DNA of 45,795 nt from Lacticaseibacillus jixianensis (GCF_003946485.1 NZ_RHOJ01000017.1:1-45795), one strand, 5' to 3'. Counted from the stretch's first letter, positions 6,501 through 15,298 are shown. Notes: generated from the sequence alone by a model not told the origin. Program-made: numbers and translations.

Positions 6501-7652
6501 TCAATTGTGGTTCATGTCGGCCCCAACGGTCAGCGTATCGCCGCTGAGATTGGCGGCTTCTGCCCCGGCCAGACCACCGGCATAGTTGACGGTGATATAG
6601 TCATTGCTCGTTGCCATGCCGACTGAATAAGTATTGTTGCCCTTGGGCAGTATGTAAGCCGCAACGTTGGTGGCCTGTTGCGCGTCCAACTTGTCAAAAA
6701 CGGTGAAGACCTGCTCGGGAAACTGCGAACTGGTCGTCTGCGTGGATTGCTTAGTATACACGATGACGCTGCCATTGGTGACCTGAACCATCTTGGTTGG
6801 CGACAGGAACACGTACAAGTTGCCCCACAAGTCCCCGGAAGCCAGGGAGTTACGACCAATCTTCACCGCCAGCTTGGCCGCTTGGGACTGGCGAAGCACG
6901 AAGCTCGTGTTTTGATACAGTGCAGGGACCTTTTGCTTGCTGAGATCCTCAAGTTGCCCACGGACAAACGCCCCGTCTTGGATTGTGACCACTTGCTGAT
7001 CACGCACCATCGCCAGCTGGCCAGTGGTGCTTTGCCACAAGCCGCTGACCGCGTCAGGCTTCAGGCGCTTGCTGGCCGCGTATTGATAATGGTTTGAATA
7101 CACGGTGCCCCGGACGACCGGCGCGGCGGCCGTGCCGTTTGTGTAGTCGATGTTGACGACGTAAAGATGGCTGCCTTCGATCAAGAAGCCCGCCTTGATC
7201 TGCGTCGTCGTGGTGCCACCGCTGGGCGCTAGATAAACCAGATCACGATAATGCTTGATAGTCGTCTTCGCCCCCATGGCCGCCAGCGTCGCATTGATCT
7301 GCTTGATTGAAGCGACATGATAGTCTTTCGGCACCACCACCTCTTTTTTGGCGTGCTGCTTGATGGCGGCATAACTGGCGGTTGGCTTATACGTCCCGAC
7401 TTGGTACAAAACGCCGCGATCACTGATCCAAGGGGTCAAGGTCGTGTCCTTCTTTGCCTTTTCAGCAGACAATTGGCCGCTTGGCGAAACCATCGCCGAA
7501 ACCGTGGCGACTTCCGCCCATAGATTATCTTTTTGCTTCAACACCGTTTTGGTGCGGGCGGCCTGCTGGCTCACCGGCGGCGTCTGGGAATGGCAGGCGG
7601 CAAGGAATAAGACCCCGAAAGCAACAAGTGCAAGCGACCATTTGCGCATCAT
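6501..7652 (-). CDS. Secreted lipoprotein of unknown function
   Basis: The 383-residue precursor begins MMRKWSLALVAFGVLFLAACHSQ, a type II signal peptide with lipobox LAAC (Cys19), so the mature protein should be lipid-anchored to the outer face of the membrane. AAGGAG precedes the two adjacent ATG codons (7652 and 7649); either may be used. The mature part is rich in Thr, Ser, Val and Tyr, with short beta-like stretches (GDLWGNLYVFLSP, VTNGSVIVYTKQ) and no catalytic motif I recognise. It lies downstream of the ytr-like operon but is separated by 135 bases with a TATACT -10-like box, so it may have its own promoter. Function unknown. Confidence 0.8.
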   Translation of the reverse strand: MMRKWSLALVAFGVLFLAACHSQTPPVSQQAARTKTVLKQKDNLWAEVATVSAMVSPSGQLSAEKAKKDTTLTPWISDRGVLYQVGTYKPTASYAAIKQHAKKEVVVPKDYHVASIKQINATLAAMGAKTTIKHYRDLVYLAPSGGTTTTQIKAGFLIEGSHLYVVNIDYTNGTAAAPVVRGTVYSNHYQYAASKRLKPDAVSGLWQSTTGQLAMVRDQQVVTIQDGAFVRGQLEDLSKQKVPALYQNTSFVLRQSQAAKLAVKIGRNSLASGDLWGNLYVFLSPTKMVQVTNGSVIVYTKQSTQTTSSQFPEQVFTVFDKLDAQQATNVAAYILPKGNNTYSVGMATSNDYITVNYAGGLAGAEAANLSGDTLTVGADMNHN

Positions 7653-7787
7653 GTTCTCCTTAGATGGTTGAGATAGGCTCAGTATAATGGAAGGCGTCTC
7701 TGTTGGCTATCTTAGCCGAAGCTTAGGCGCGTCGTGACGCAGCGAAAGAGCTGCAACAATCGCCGCAGCCCCCTGACTTAATTAACA

Positions 7788-9059
7788 TTATTCGTAACGC
7801 AGCGCGGAGATCGGCACCAGCCGCGCCGCGCGGATCGCCGGCAAGGTGCCGGCCAGCACCGCGATCACCGTGATCAGGGCCAGAATGCTCAGCGTGTTGC
7901 CCGCGCTGAACTGGATCAGCGTGAAGCCCGTCATGCCTTTTAAGAACGAGCTGGTCGCCGCTTGGTTCACAAACCCGCTGGCCAGCAGCGCCAGTCCGCA
8001 CCCGGCACCGGCACCGAGCAGGCCAATCAGGGCCGCCTCGAGGCTGAACGAGGCGAATATCTTGCCGCGGCTGAGGCCCAGTGCCTTCATCAGGCCGATC
8101 TCGCGCGTGCGGTCGCGCACCGACATGTACAAGGTGTTGATGATGCCAAATGCGGCCGCCAGCAGCGCGATTGCCCCGAACAGCGTCAGGCCGCCGGTCA
8201 CGGCGTTGATGGTTTGGTGAATCGACCCCACCTCGTCGGCAAAGGTCGAGCTAGCCATTCCCTTCGCCGTCAGCGCATCTTGAATGCGCGAAATGTTCCG
8301 CTTGGTCGGGTGGCTCACCGTGGCCAGCACGTTGTAGTACTGGTTTTTGACGTTGCTCGGCAGACCGGCGTTGTTGATCCGGTTGATCGCGTCGATCAGC
8401 CCCGGGCTGAGGATCACCTGGCCGCCGTCGACGATGCTGGCGTTGCGGACGCCGACAATCTTGGCCTTCAGCAGCTGGCGTCGGTTGGTCGCCTGATTGG
8501 CAGCGGCGATCGCCACGGTGTGGCCCAGTGCCGCCTTGGCGCTCTTGTAGCCCAGCGCCTTAACGTAGGCCTTGTTCAAATCAACGGTGTAGGCGCGGCC
8601 GCTGGCCTGCACGCCCTGCGCCATGTCGACGTGCCTGCCCTGACCATCGCCGCCAGTGATCGCGTACTTCCGCTTACTGGCACCTTGAATGTACTCGGCG
8701 GTGAAGTTCTTCCTCGGTGTGACCTTGGCGACGCCTTTCACCTTGGCGATCGTCTGCACCTGCTTGGTCGTCAGCATCTGCGTGCTGGCGGTGCTGCTGA
8801 CGGCAGGGTCGTACTTCTCCGGCTTATCGCTGGCACTGCCGGACGGCGTGTCGGCGTACACCATCAGCTGGTCCTTTTCGCCGACGTTGTCCACCTGCTT
8901 GCTGATGTACGAGTTGACGCCAACCCGGATGCCGAGGGTCAGGGCGATGGTGAACGCGCCGATCAGCGTGGCCAGCACCGTCAGAAGCGTCCGGCCCTTG
9001 TTGCGCCACAGGCTTGAAGCCGCGGTGCCGATCAAATCAGGCAATTTTATCGCGCTCAC
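7788..9059 (-). CDS. FtsX/MacB-type ABC transporter permease (YtrF-like)
   Basis: The 423-residue protein has the MacB layout: one N-terminal membrane helix (RTLLTVLATLIGAFTIALTLG, ~24-44), a long extracytoplasmic domain (~50-285) and a C-terminal FtsX domain with three helices (LTLFGAIALLAAAFGIINTLYMSV, then two more from ~345). The DRTREIGLMKALG segment is the coupling motif typical of these permeases. The start is uncertain: the GTG at 9059 overlaps its own GGGAGG box, and a TTG at 9044 is an alternative. The frame overlaps the ATPase gene by about 20 bases, so the two form a transporter. Such transporters usually act on envelope compounds by mechanotransmission instead of classical transport. 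Confidence 0.9.
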   Translation of the reverse strand: MSAIKLPDLIGTAASSLWRNKGRTLLTVLATLIGAFTIALTLGIRVGVNSYISKQVDNVGEKDQLMVYADTPSGSASDKPEKYDPAVSSTASTQMLTTKQVQTIAKVKGVAKVTPRKNFTAEYIQGASKRKYAITGGDGQGRHVDMAQGVQASGRAYTVDLNKAYVKALGYKSAKAALGHTVAIAAANQATNRRQLLKAKIVGVRNASIVDGGQVILSPGLIDAINRINNAGLPSNVKNQYYNVLATVSHPTKRNISRIQDALTAKGMASSTFADEVGSIHQTINAVTGGLTLFGAIALLAAAFGIINTLYMSVRDRTREIGLMKALGLSRGKIFASFSLEAALIGLLGAGAGCGLALLASGFVNQAATSSFLKGMTGFTLIQFSAGNTLSILALITVIAVLAGTLPAIRAARLVPISALRYE

Positions 9060-9729
9060 CTCCCACCAGTTGGCCGTCGCGGATCTGCAGCTGCCGGTCG
9101 CACTTGGCCGCCAGGTCCGGATCGTGCGTGACGATGATCAGGGTGATCCCGTGCTCGCGATTCAACTTGAACAGCAGGTCCTCGATCATTTGCCCGGTCA
9201 CCGAGTCCAGGTTGCCGGTCGGTTCGTCGGCAAAAATGATCTTCGGCCGGTTGACCAGCGCCCGCGCAATGCAGACGCGCTGCTTTTGACCGCCGGACAA
9301 GTCGGTCGCCTTGTTCTTGGCTTTATCGAGCAGCCCCACTTCGCGCAGTGCCGCCAGTCCGCGCTCACGCCGCGCCTTGCCAACCGCGCCGGCGATTTTC
9401 AGCGGCAGCACCACGTTGTCGTACACGGTGTCCTTGCTGTTCAGGAAAAACTGCTGAAACACGAAGCCGAATGTCGCCGACCGCAGTGTGTTGAGCTGGC
9501 GGGTCTTGAGCTGATGGGTGTCCTGCCCGTTCAAGACCACCGTGCCCGCAGTCGGCTGGTCCAGCAGGGCCAGCAGGTGCAACAGCGTCGACTTGCCCGA
9601 GCCGCTTTTGCCCACGATTGCCAGCGCCTCGCCGGCTTCGATCTGCAAGTCCACGTCGTGCAGCGCCGTGAACCGCGCCGCGCCCTTCCCATAAGTGCGC
9701 ATCAAATGCTGGGTTGCAATAATTGCCAT
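9037..9729 (-). CDS. ABC transporter ATP-binding protein, MacB/LolD type (YtrE-like)
   Basis: I choose the ATG at 9729, preceded by GGAGG seven bases upstream; the longer frame to 9789 lacks a binding site. The 230-residue protein has Walker A GKSGSGKST, Q-loop FVFQQFFL, signature LSGGQKQR, Walker B IIFADEPTGNLDS and the His switch IIVTHD. The DEPTGNLD form of Walker B and the HQLKTRQLNTLR stretch are typical of MacB/LolD/YtrE ATPases paired with FtsX-like permeases. It should dimerise and drive the adjacent permease. It is the fifth gene of the six-gene unit beginning with the GntR repressor. Confidence 0.93.
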   Translation of the reverse strand: MAIIATQHLMRTYGKGAARFTALHDVDLQIEAGEALAIVGKSGSGKSTLLHLLALLDQPTAGTVVLNGQDTHQLKTRQLNTLRSATFGFVFQQFFLNSKDTVYDNVVLPLKIAGAVGKARRERGLAALREVGLLDKAKNKATDLSGGQKQRVCIARALVNRPKIIFADEPTGNLDSVTGQMIEDLLFKLNREHGITLIIVTHDPDLAAKCDRQLQIRDGQLVGGERDKIA

Positions 9730-9798
9730 CTTGGTTCCTCCAATCCCCTGCGGCCCCATACCGCAATGTTTCCCTAATACCGGCCCCAAGCCGGCTGA

Positions 9799-10179
9799 TT
9801 ACTTCAGACTGCTAGGCCTATCGAGCGTGGCCGCGTCGGCTTGGCTGATGCGCCACGGGCCGACCCCAAGCACGGGGATGTTCTTGACCTTAACCGCGTT
9901 TTCACCGCGGTACACGCTGAGGGTGATCTGGTGACCACTCTTCACCTCGTGCAGCACGTAGCGGTACGCGATCTTCGCGTGGGCCGAAAGCGTTGCCTTT
10001 TTGGCCGAACCAAGACGGCCGGCGATGGCGGACAGCTTCTTAATTCCTGCCGCCTTCTTGACCGTCGCCACGCGCTGGCCCGCCGCGTTGTACACCTCGG
10101 CGTAGTCGGCCTGGCGTTTCTGACAGCCGGCCAGGATCAAGACAAACACCGCCGACGCAATCATTAACCATTTTTTCAT
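9799..10179 (-). CDS. Small lipoprotein inside the ytr-like operon
   Basis: The 126-residue precursor starts at an ATG with TAGGAGG upstream and has a signal peptide with lipobox LAGC (MKKWLMIASAVFVLILAGCQ, Cys19). The mature ~107 residues contain lysine-rich stretches (VATVKKAAGIKKL, AKKATLSAHAKIAYRY) and a beta-rich end (HQITLSVYRGENAVKVKNIPVLG). I do not recognise a domain. It lies 12 bases after the permease gene upstream and 69 bases before the MacB-type ATPase, so it is probably an extracytoplasmic partner of one of the two transporters. A CCGGC/GCCGG hairpin without T tract lies in the downstream gap. Confidence 0.78.
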   Translation of the reverse strand: MKKWLMIASAVFVLILAGCQKRQADYAEVYNAAGQRVATVKKAAGIKKLSAIAGRLGSAKKATLSAHAKIAYRYVLHEVKSGHQITLSVYRGENAVKVKNIPVLGVGPWRISQADAATLDRPSSLK

Positions 10180-10191
10180 CAGTAAATCCTC

Positions 10192-10992
10192 CTAGACCGC
10201 CGCTGGGGTCTGCTTGGTTTCCACCCAGTGGCTCAGCAGATAGCAGTTCAGCACGCTGAGAATCAGCACTGCGCCGGCAAACATGATGATGGTGAGCCAG
10301 AGATCCGCGAGCACGGTACCGTGCATCACCATCCCGCTGCCATTGATCGTTACGGACGAATTAAACGAGGCACCAGTAATGCCGGCCCGATTGACCAGCC
10401 AGGTGATGCCATCAACGAACCAGTCGATCAGCTTAAGCGAAACCACAATGCTGACCAAAATGATGACGCGCCGGAGCCATTTCTCCTGCATGCCCGGCAG
10501 AAAATCGGTGATCATCGTGGTCAGCATGTGTTCCAAACTGATCAGGGTCCACAGCAGCATCAGCATGACCAGAATCAGGACCAGTACGGACGCCAGCACC
10601 ACCAGGTTAGTGTTCGACCAGTAGCCTTTGACGCCGGACACCAGCACTTCCACGGTCGTGACCGCTGCGATGACGGCCCACAGGTACACGCTGGTTGCGA
10701 GGTTCGCCAGTGTACTGGCGCAGTAAAGCTTCCAGTCCGCGAGCGGCACGAGCCGCCAGCGGTTCTGCACCCAGACCTGCTCTTGGCTTTGCGCCTGGGC
10801 GACGAACCCGACCATCACCGTGATCAGCCCAAACAGCGTCGAAAAGCCCAGCACATCCTCTGAGGACAGCCGGCCGATCAGCCGCATGACCACGAGCACC
10901 GCGATCACGCCCAGGTCGATCTCAATCAGCTGCGTGACCTGCCGCACCCGTTCCTTTGTCATCTGCCAGAATACTTTACTCGTGCTAGTCAT
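10192..10992 (-). CDS. ABC-2-like membrane permease subunit (YtrC/YtrD-like)
   Basis: I choose ATG 10992, seven bases after GGAGGTG; an upstream frame to 11019 lies inside the ATPase gene. The 266-residue protein has about six hydrophobic segments (for example LGVIAVLVVMRLIG, TLFGLITVMVGFVA, LVVLASVLVLILVMLMLLWTLISL, VIILVSIVVSLKLIDWFV, LWLTIIMFAGAVLILSVLNCYLL) and no enzyme motif. Its start overlaps the stop of the ATPase gene by eight bases (ATGACTAG), indicating translational coupling. In B. subtilis ytr operons two permeases (YtrC and YtrD) occupy this place; here there is one. Confidence 0.85.
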   Translation of the reverse strand: MTSTSKVFWQMTKERVRQVTQLIEIDLGVIAVLVVMRLIGRLSSEDVLGFSTLFGLITVMVGFVAQAQSQEQVWVQNRWRLVPLADWKLYCASTLANLATSVYLWAVIAAVTTVEVLVSGVKGYWSNTNLVVLASVLVLILVMLMLLWTLISLEHMLTTMITDFLPGMQEKWLRRVIILVSIVVSLKLIDWFVDGITWLVNRAGITGASFNSSVTINGSGMVMHGTVLADLWLTIIMFAGAVLILSVLNCYLLSHWVETKQTPAAV

Positions 10993-11692
10993 GCTGCTCA
11001 CCTCCGTAAAAGCTTTCAAAGTAGGCCTCGATGCTTTGCCCCTGGGTCCGGATCGTATCCGCCGCCTCCTGGGCGACCACGGTCTGGTCCTTGATCACGA
11101 CCACCTGGTCCAGCAGCTGGTCAATGTCGGACACGTGGTGGTCGGAGATCACCAGCGTCGCCTGCTCCGGCGTCCAGCGCAGGATGCTGCTGAGCATTGC
11201 CTTGCGCGTCATCACGTCGATGCCGTCGAAGGGCTCGTCCAGCAGGTACAGTGAGGCGCGCCGCGACAGGGTCACCGCCAGCTGCAACTTGCGCTGGTTG
11301 CCTTTAGACAGCCGCTTGATCCGCTGCTTTTGGTCGAGGGCAAGCAGCTGCGCCAGCTGCAGGAAGTCCGCCGTGCGAAAATCCGGGAACAGCGCGGTCA
11401 TCACATCGGCCACCTGGCCAACGCGCCAGCTCGGGTTAAACCCGTCCATCTGCGCGGAAAAACTGACTTGCGCCTTGCGCTGCGGCGCTGTGGTGACGCC
11501 GGCGACGCTGATCGCACCGCGAAAGTTGATCGCACTGCCGGCAATCAGCCGCATCAGCGTTGTTTTGCCCGCCCCGTTGGCGCCCAGCAGCCCGACGATT
11601 TGGCCGGTCGGCAGCGTCAAGTTGATATCTTTTAAAATCTGCTTCTGGTTCCGCCGGTACCCCAATCCTTGAATCGCTAACGCCTCAGTCAT
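10985..11692 (-). CDS. ABC transporter ATP-binding protein (YtrB-like)
   Basis: The ATG at 11692 overlaps the repressor stop by eight bases (ATGACTGA) and has AAGGTGG upstream; a GTG at 11701 is a weaker alternative. The 235-residue ATPase has Walker A LLGANGAGKTT, a Q-loop region around SFSAQMDGF, signature LSKGNQRKLQLA (a degenerate LSGGQ, common in the YtrB/CcmA-like group) and Walker B LYLLDEPFDGID. The His switch is in LVISDHH. It should energise the membrane subunit encoded next. Members are expressed under YtrA control in response to cell-wall-acting antibiotics in B. subtilis; the same signal is likely but not proven here. Confidence 0.92.
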   Translation of the reverse strand: MTEALAIQGLGYRRNQKQILKDINLTLPTGQIVGLLGANGAGKTTLMRLIAGSAINFRGAISVAGVTTAPQRKAQVSFSAQMDGFNPSWRVGQVADVMTALFPDFRTADFLQLAQLLALDQKQRIKRLSKGNQRKLQLAVTLSRRASLYLLDEPFDGIDVMTRKAMLSSILRWTPEQATLVISDHHVSDIDQLLDQVVVIKDQTVVAQEAADTIRTQGQSIEAYFESFYGGEQHD

Positions 11693-12065
11693 GCGATCCA
11701 CCTTCCTTTCGCTCCTTGATGTATCCTTCCAGCGCCGCGACCATTTCCGCCGGCGCCATGCCCAATCCTGCCAGGTGGTCGTACGTTTCGGCCAGCTCGT
11801 CTTCGATCACGCGCTGCTTCATCTGGGCCAGCACCGCGGTGTCCGTCGTGACAAAGTTGCCCTTGCCGCGCTCGGACACCAGGATGCCGTCGCGGATCAG
11901 TTCCGCCAGCGCCCGCTGGATCGTGTTGACGTTGACCGTCAGCGTGAGCGCCAGTTGTCGCACCGCCGGCACCTGATCGCCAGGGGCCAGATTGCCGACG
12001 ATGATTTCACGGTTAATGTACTGCTCGATTTGGTAGTAAATCGGGACTTTATCGTCGAACTCCAT
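11685..12065 (-). CDS. GntR-family repressor, YtrA subfamily
   Basis: The 126-residue protein starts at ATG 12065 after AGGAGG. It consists of the N-terminal winged helix (PIYYQIEQYINREIIVGNLAPGDQVPAVRQLALTLTVNVNTIQRALAELIRDGILVSERGKGNFV, ~8-73) and a short helical C-terminal dimerisation part of about 50 residues, which defines the YtrA subfamily. It is the first gene of the operon and overlaps the ATPase gene, so it should repress its own operon. A dyad operator lies between its promoter and start (12079-12092). Confidence 0.93.
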   Translation of the reverse strand: MEFDDKVPIYYQIEQYINREIIVGNLAPGDQVPAVRQLALTLTVNVNTIQRALAELIRDGILVSERGKGNFVTTDTAVLAQMKQRVIEDELAETYDHLAGLGMAPAEMVAALEGYIKERKEGGSHD

Positions 12066-12078
12066 GCCGCGCCTCCTA

Positions 12079-12092
12079 ACTAGTGTTCTAGT
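12079..12092 (-). promoter_or_regulatory. Dyad operator of the YtrA-like repressor
   Basis: ACTAG/CTAGT arms flank a 4-base centre (14 bp in all) just downstream of the promoter and 14 bases before the repressor start. Position and symmetry fit autorepression by the GntR protein. Confidence 0.6.
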
Positions 12093-12108
12093 TTGCTATT
12101 ACACCGCT

Positions 12109-12137
12109 ACTGTACTGCCTCAGCCAGAAAAGTGCAA
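12109..12137 (-). promoter_or_regulatory. Promoter of the ytr-like operon
   Basis: On the minus strand a -35 TTGCAC (complement of 12132-12137) and a -10 TACAGT (complement of 12109-12114) are separated by exactly 17 bases. Transcription would begin near 12102, just upstream of the dyad operator. Confidence 0.6.
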
Positions 12138-12283
12138 GGCATTGAGCCAACTTTTTTTCACGGTGATGGGGTGGCCTGCTCGGTTGGGACAACCGTGTCT
12201 CCCCGGCTAAAGCCGGGTTGCACGACGTTTCGCATTTTTCCCGTCGAAAGCCTACAATAAAGAGGCAAACTTTTGAGAAAGAG

Positions 12284-13702
12284 ATGATCCTTTTGACCAA
12301 ACGTTACAAAGGCTCCTGCACGACCATTCTGGTCGGCAAGAAGGCCAGCATTGACGGCTCGACCATGATTGCCCGCAACGAGGACGGCGCCGAGGCGCTC
12401 AACCCCGAGAAGTTCGTTTACGTGAAGCCGGAAGACCAGCCGCGCCACTACCAGGCGGTGCTGTCTAAGTTCCACGTGGAGTTGCCTGACAACCCACTCG
12501 GCTACACCTCGACGCCTGACGCCGTGGACGGCCACGGCATCTGGGCCGCTGCCGGTATCAACAGCGATAACGTGGCCATGACCGCCACCGAAACAATCAC
12601 GACCAACTCCCGCGCTTTGGGCGTTGACCCGATGAATCCGGACGGTCTGGGCGAAGAAGACATCACCGCCATCGTGCTGCCGTACATTCACAGCGCCCGC
12701 GAAGGCGTGCAGCGCCTCGGCAAGCTGCTCGAGGAGTACGGGACCTACGAAACCAACGGCATCTGCTTCTCCGACAAGGACGAGTGCTGGTACTTTGACA
12801 GCATCGCCGGCCACCACTGGGCCGCCGTCCGCATCCCTGACGACGCGTACGTCATCGCGCCTAACCGCTTCAACATCGACCACTTCGACTTCGATTCCGA
12901 CGACACCCTGTGCGCCCCGGACCTGAAGCAGCTCGTCGACGACCACCACCTGAACCCGGATCCTGAAGGTTACAACCTGCGCCACATCTTCGGCTCCGCC
13001 ACCGTCAAAGACACGCGCTACAACAACCCGCGCGCCTGGTACGGCCAGAAGTACTTTAACCCGGAAATCGAGCAGAGCCCGATTGACCAGGACCTGCCGT
13101 TCATCTGCCGCACCAGCAAGAAGATTGCCGTGGAGGACGTCAAGTTTGTCCTAAGCTCCCACTACGAAAACACGGACTTCGACCCGTACGGCACGACCAA
13201 CACGGAAGGCCAGAAGAAGCTCTACCGGCCGATCGGCATCAACCGCAACCAGGAGCTGCACATCCTGCAGATCCGCAACGACGTGCCGAAGGAAATCGCC
13301 GGCATTCACTGGCTGGCATACGGCCCGAACACGTTCAACGCCGTCGTGCCGTTTTACGCCAACGTGGACGACACCCCGGTCCAGTACAAGAACACCGGCG
13401 CCCACTACACCCAAGGCAGTCAGTACTGGCTGTCGTACCTGCTGGCCACGTTTGGGGACTACGACTTCCACCTGTTTGAAGACTTCGAGAACATTTTCGA
13501 GCAGAACACGGTGGGCGAATGCCGCCACATCCAGCTGGAAGCCGACAAGGTCGCACTAAGCAAGCCCGACACCAAGGCTTACCTCACCGAGGTCAACGCC
13601 AAGCTCGCCGACGTTTCGTTCACCAACTCCAACAAGTTGCTGGGCCAAATGATCGAGCTGGCCGCCCCGCGGATGAAGCTGCAGTTCACGCTGCACGACT
13701 AA
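12284..13702 (+). CDS. pepD: C69 family dipeptidase
   Basis: This broad-specificity cytoplasmic dipeptidase resembles lactobacillar PepDA along its whole length. I choose ATG 12284 (472 residues) after AAAGAG; a TTG at 12293 is possible. The N-terminal nucleophile class requires a processed Cys, found here in GSCTTILVGKKASIDGSTMIARNEDG (Cys12 from this start). Other conserved stretches are GIWAAAGINSDNVAMTATETI, SDKDECWYFDSIAGHHWAAVRIPDDAYVIAPNR and GINRNQELHILQIRNDVP. The gene stands alone with its own terminator. It probably releases amino acids from imported dipeptides. Confidence 0.93.
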   Translation: MILLTKRYKGSCTTILVGKKASIDGSTMIARNEDGAEALNPEKFVYVKPEDQPRHYQAVLSKFHVELPDNPLGYTSTPDAVDGHGIWAAAGINSDNVAMTATETITTNSRALGVDPMNPDGLGEEDITAIVLPYIHSAREGVQRLGKLLEEYGTYETNGICFSDKDECWYFDSIAGHHWAAVRIPDDAYVIAPNRFNIDHFDFDSDDTLCAPDLKQLVDDHHLNPDPEGYNLRHIFGSATVKDTRYNNPRAWYGQKYFNPEIEQSPIDQDLPFICRTSKKIAVEDVKFVLSSHYENTDFDPYGTTNTEGQKKLYRPIGINRNQELHILQIRNDVPKEIAGIHWLAYGPNTFNAVVPFYANVDDTPVQYKNTGAHYTQGSQYWLSYLLATFGDYDFHLFEDFENIFEQNTVGECRHIQLEADKVALSKPDTKAYLTEVNAKLADVSFTNSNKLLGQMIELAAPRMKLQFTLHD

Positions 13703-13720
13703 CCAAATTAACCACAATTT

Positions 13721-13762
13721 AAAGTCCTGAATGCCCGCATCACGCGCATTCAGGACTTTTTT
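13721..13762 (+). terminator. Rho-independent terminator of pepD
   Basis: GTCCTGAATGC pairs with GCATTCAGGAC (outer AA/TT) and is followed by TTTTTT, 19 bases after the stop. Confidence 0.9.
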
Positions 13763-13912
13763 CTGCCATTCACTTTCAACCGTCACAGGTATACTGACTC
13801 TCCCAACGGGATTCAGACGGGATGTGAAGCACCTTACCATTAAGCAATAACTGCTGCCAGAATGCACGCAGGTCGCCGGGCAGCAGTCGCCACCGTCCTC
13901 GCTAATGTAAGC
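13763..13912. other. Non-coding spacer with a dyad
   Basis: No credible gene is visible. CTGCTGCC (13851-13858) is repeated inverted as GGCAGCAG (13879-13886). A TATACT box at 13791-13796 has no good -35 partner, so I do not call a promoter. Confidence 0.4.
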
Positions 13913-13941
13913 AAAAAGCGGGCATCCTAAGCGATGCTCGC
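13913..13941 (-). terminator. Rho-independent terminator of the beta-glucoside operon
   Basis: On the minus strand GCGAGCATC pairs with GATGCCCGC (one mismatch) around GCTTAG and is followed by TTTTT, about 32 bases after the EIIC stop. Confidence 0.85.
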
Positions 13942-13972
13942 CTCAATTTAACTTTTTTGCTTTAGCCCAAAG

Positions 13973-15298
13973 TCATGACTTTGCCGCAGCTTTGGCCTGT
14001 TCCGCCTGCTTAGCCGTGACTTTCTCACTGACCTTCAAGAACGGAATGTAGACAATGATGTTGATAACCAGAATCAGAATCTGAACGACCACGGCTCGCC
14101 AGTCCCCAGCAGTGGCAAGAAAACCACTAATCAGCGGTGGTGTCGTCCATGGCACCATGACAACGACGCGGTTCATCAGGTTCATGGCAGTGGCCGCGTA
14201 CGCGATCAGAATACCGATGACTGGGTTCAGCACGAACGGGATCATCATCGGAATGTTGAACACGATTGGGAACCCGAAGATGACCGGCTCGTTGATGTTA
14301 AACAGCCCAGGCACAACGGACAATGCCGCAACGTCCCGGTTCGCCCGGATCCGCGAGAACATGAACACCGCAATCAGCAGCGCGATGGTCGACCCGGTGC
14401 CGCCCATCATGCCGAACGTATCACGGAACGTGTTCGTCATGATGTAAGGGATCGTCTTGTGTGCCGCATAAGCGGCGGTGTTCTTGGCCATGTTGACCAG
14501 CAGAACTGGATCAAGCAAAGTCCCGTTGATAACCGCCTGGTGAATCCCCAAGGTGTACAGGAAGTTACCACAGGAGTAGATGACCAGCATGCCAGGCAGG
14601 CTAGTGTTCAGCCGGCGCAGTGGTTCCTGGATGATGGTGGTGATCAACGCGATCAGGTTACTGTTCCAAAGCACGATGAGCAGTGCCCCAATCAAAGCAA
14701 AGATACTGAGTGTGATCAGCGCCGGGATCAGGGAGTTGAACGAATCCCCAACGGCCGGTGGAATCTGGTCGCCCAGGTGGATCTGCAGGTGCTTGATGTT
14801 GCTCAACCGAATGAAGATCTCGGTTGCGACCAGCCCGATGATGATGCCGGCAAACATGCCGGTGGTCCCCAGGTTGGCAAAGCTCAACCCGCCAGTCACG
14901 TTGATGGCCGCGGTCTTGCCGACTGGCATCATCTGCGTCGTGATTGGCATCATGATGACCAGACTTGCCAGCGAAATGACCGCCGCAGTCAGCGGACTGC
15001 GGTACCCCTTATTCCGGGCCAGGATGAAGCCGACGACTGGCGCCAGCATCAACCCAGCAATGTTCAGCGTCCCGTTGGCAATCAGCGTGCCCCATGTTTG
15101 CAGATTCGCCAAGGTCTTCCCCGTTGCGATCCAAGGGAAGACGACGTTGTTGATCAAGGTGCCAAGGCCAGCCAAGATGAATAAGGGCATGATCGTGGCG
15201 AAGGCATCACGCAATGATCTGAGGTGGACCTGGTTGCCAATGCGCCCGGCGACCTCGGAAAATTTATCTAAGAATTTATGGCTCTTAGATGCTTCCAT
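13973..15298 (-). CDS. PTS EIIC component, cellobiose/beta-glucoside family
   Basis: The 441-residue membrane protein starts at ATG 15298 after TTGGAGGAAGAG. It has the lactose/cellobiose EIIC pattern: a cytoplasmic N-terminus (FLDKFSEVAGRIGNQVHLRSLRDAFATIMPLFILAGLGTL), about ten hydrophobic segments, and the sugar-site motif FNINEPVIFGFPIVFN. It transports and phosphorylates a beta-linked disaccharide with EIIA and EIIB, neither of which is encoded in this window. It follows the GH1 gene by 30 bases on the same strand, so imported sugar phosphate is hydrolysed by that enzyme. The basic, Ala/Lys-rich C-terminus is not an EIIB domain. Confidence 0.92.
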   Translation of the reverse strand: MEASKSHKFLDKFSEVAGRIGNQVHLRSLRDAFATIMPLFILAGLGTLINNVVFPWIATGKTLANLQTWGTLIANGTLNIAGLMLAPVVGFILARNKGYRSPLTAAVISLASLVIMMPITTQMMPVGKTAAINVTGGLSFANLGTTGMFAGIIIGLVATEIFIRLSNIKHLQIHLGDQIPPAVGDSFNSLIPALITLSIFALIGALLIVLWNSNLIALITTIIQEPLRRLNTSLPGMLVIYSCGNFLYTLGIHQAVINGTLLDPVLLVNMAKNTAAYAAHKTIPYIMTNTFRDTFGMMGGTGSTIALLIAVFMFSRIRANRDVAALSVVPGLFNINEPVIFGFPIVFNIPMMIPFVLNPVIGILIAYAATAMNLMNRVVVMVPWTTPPLISGFLATAGDWRAVVVQILILVINIIVYIPFLKVSEKVTAKQAEQAKAAAKS

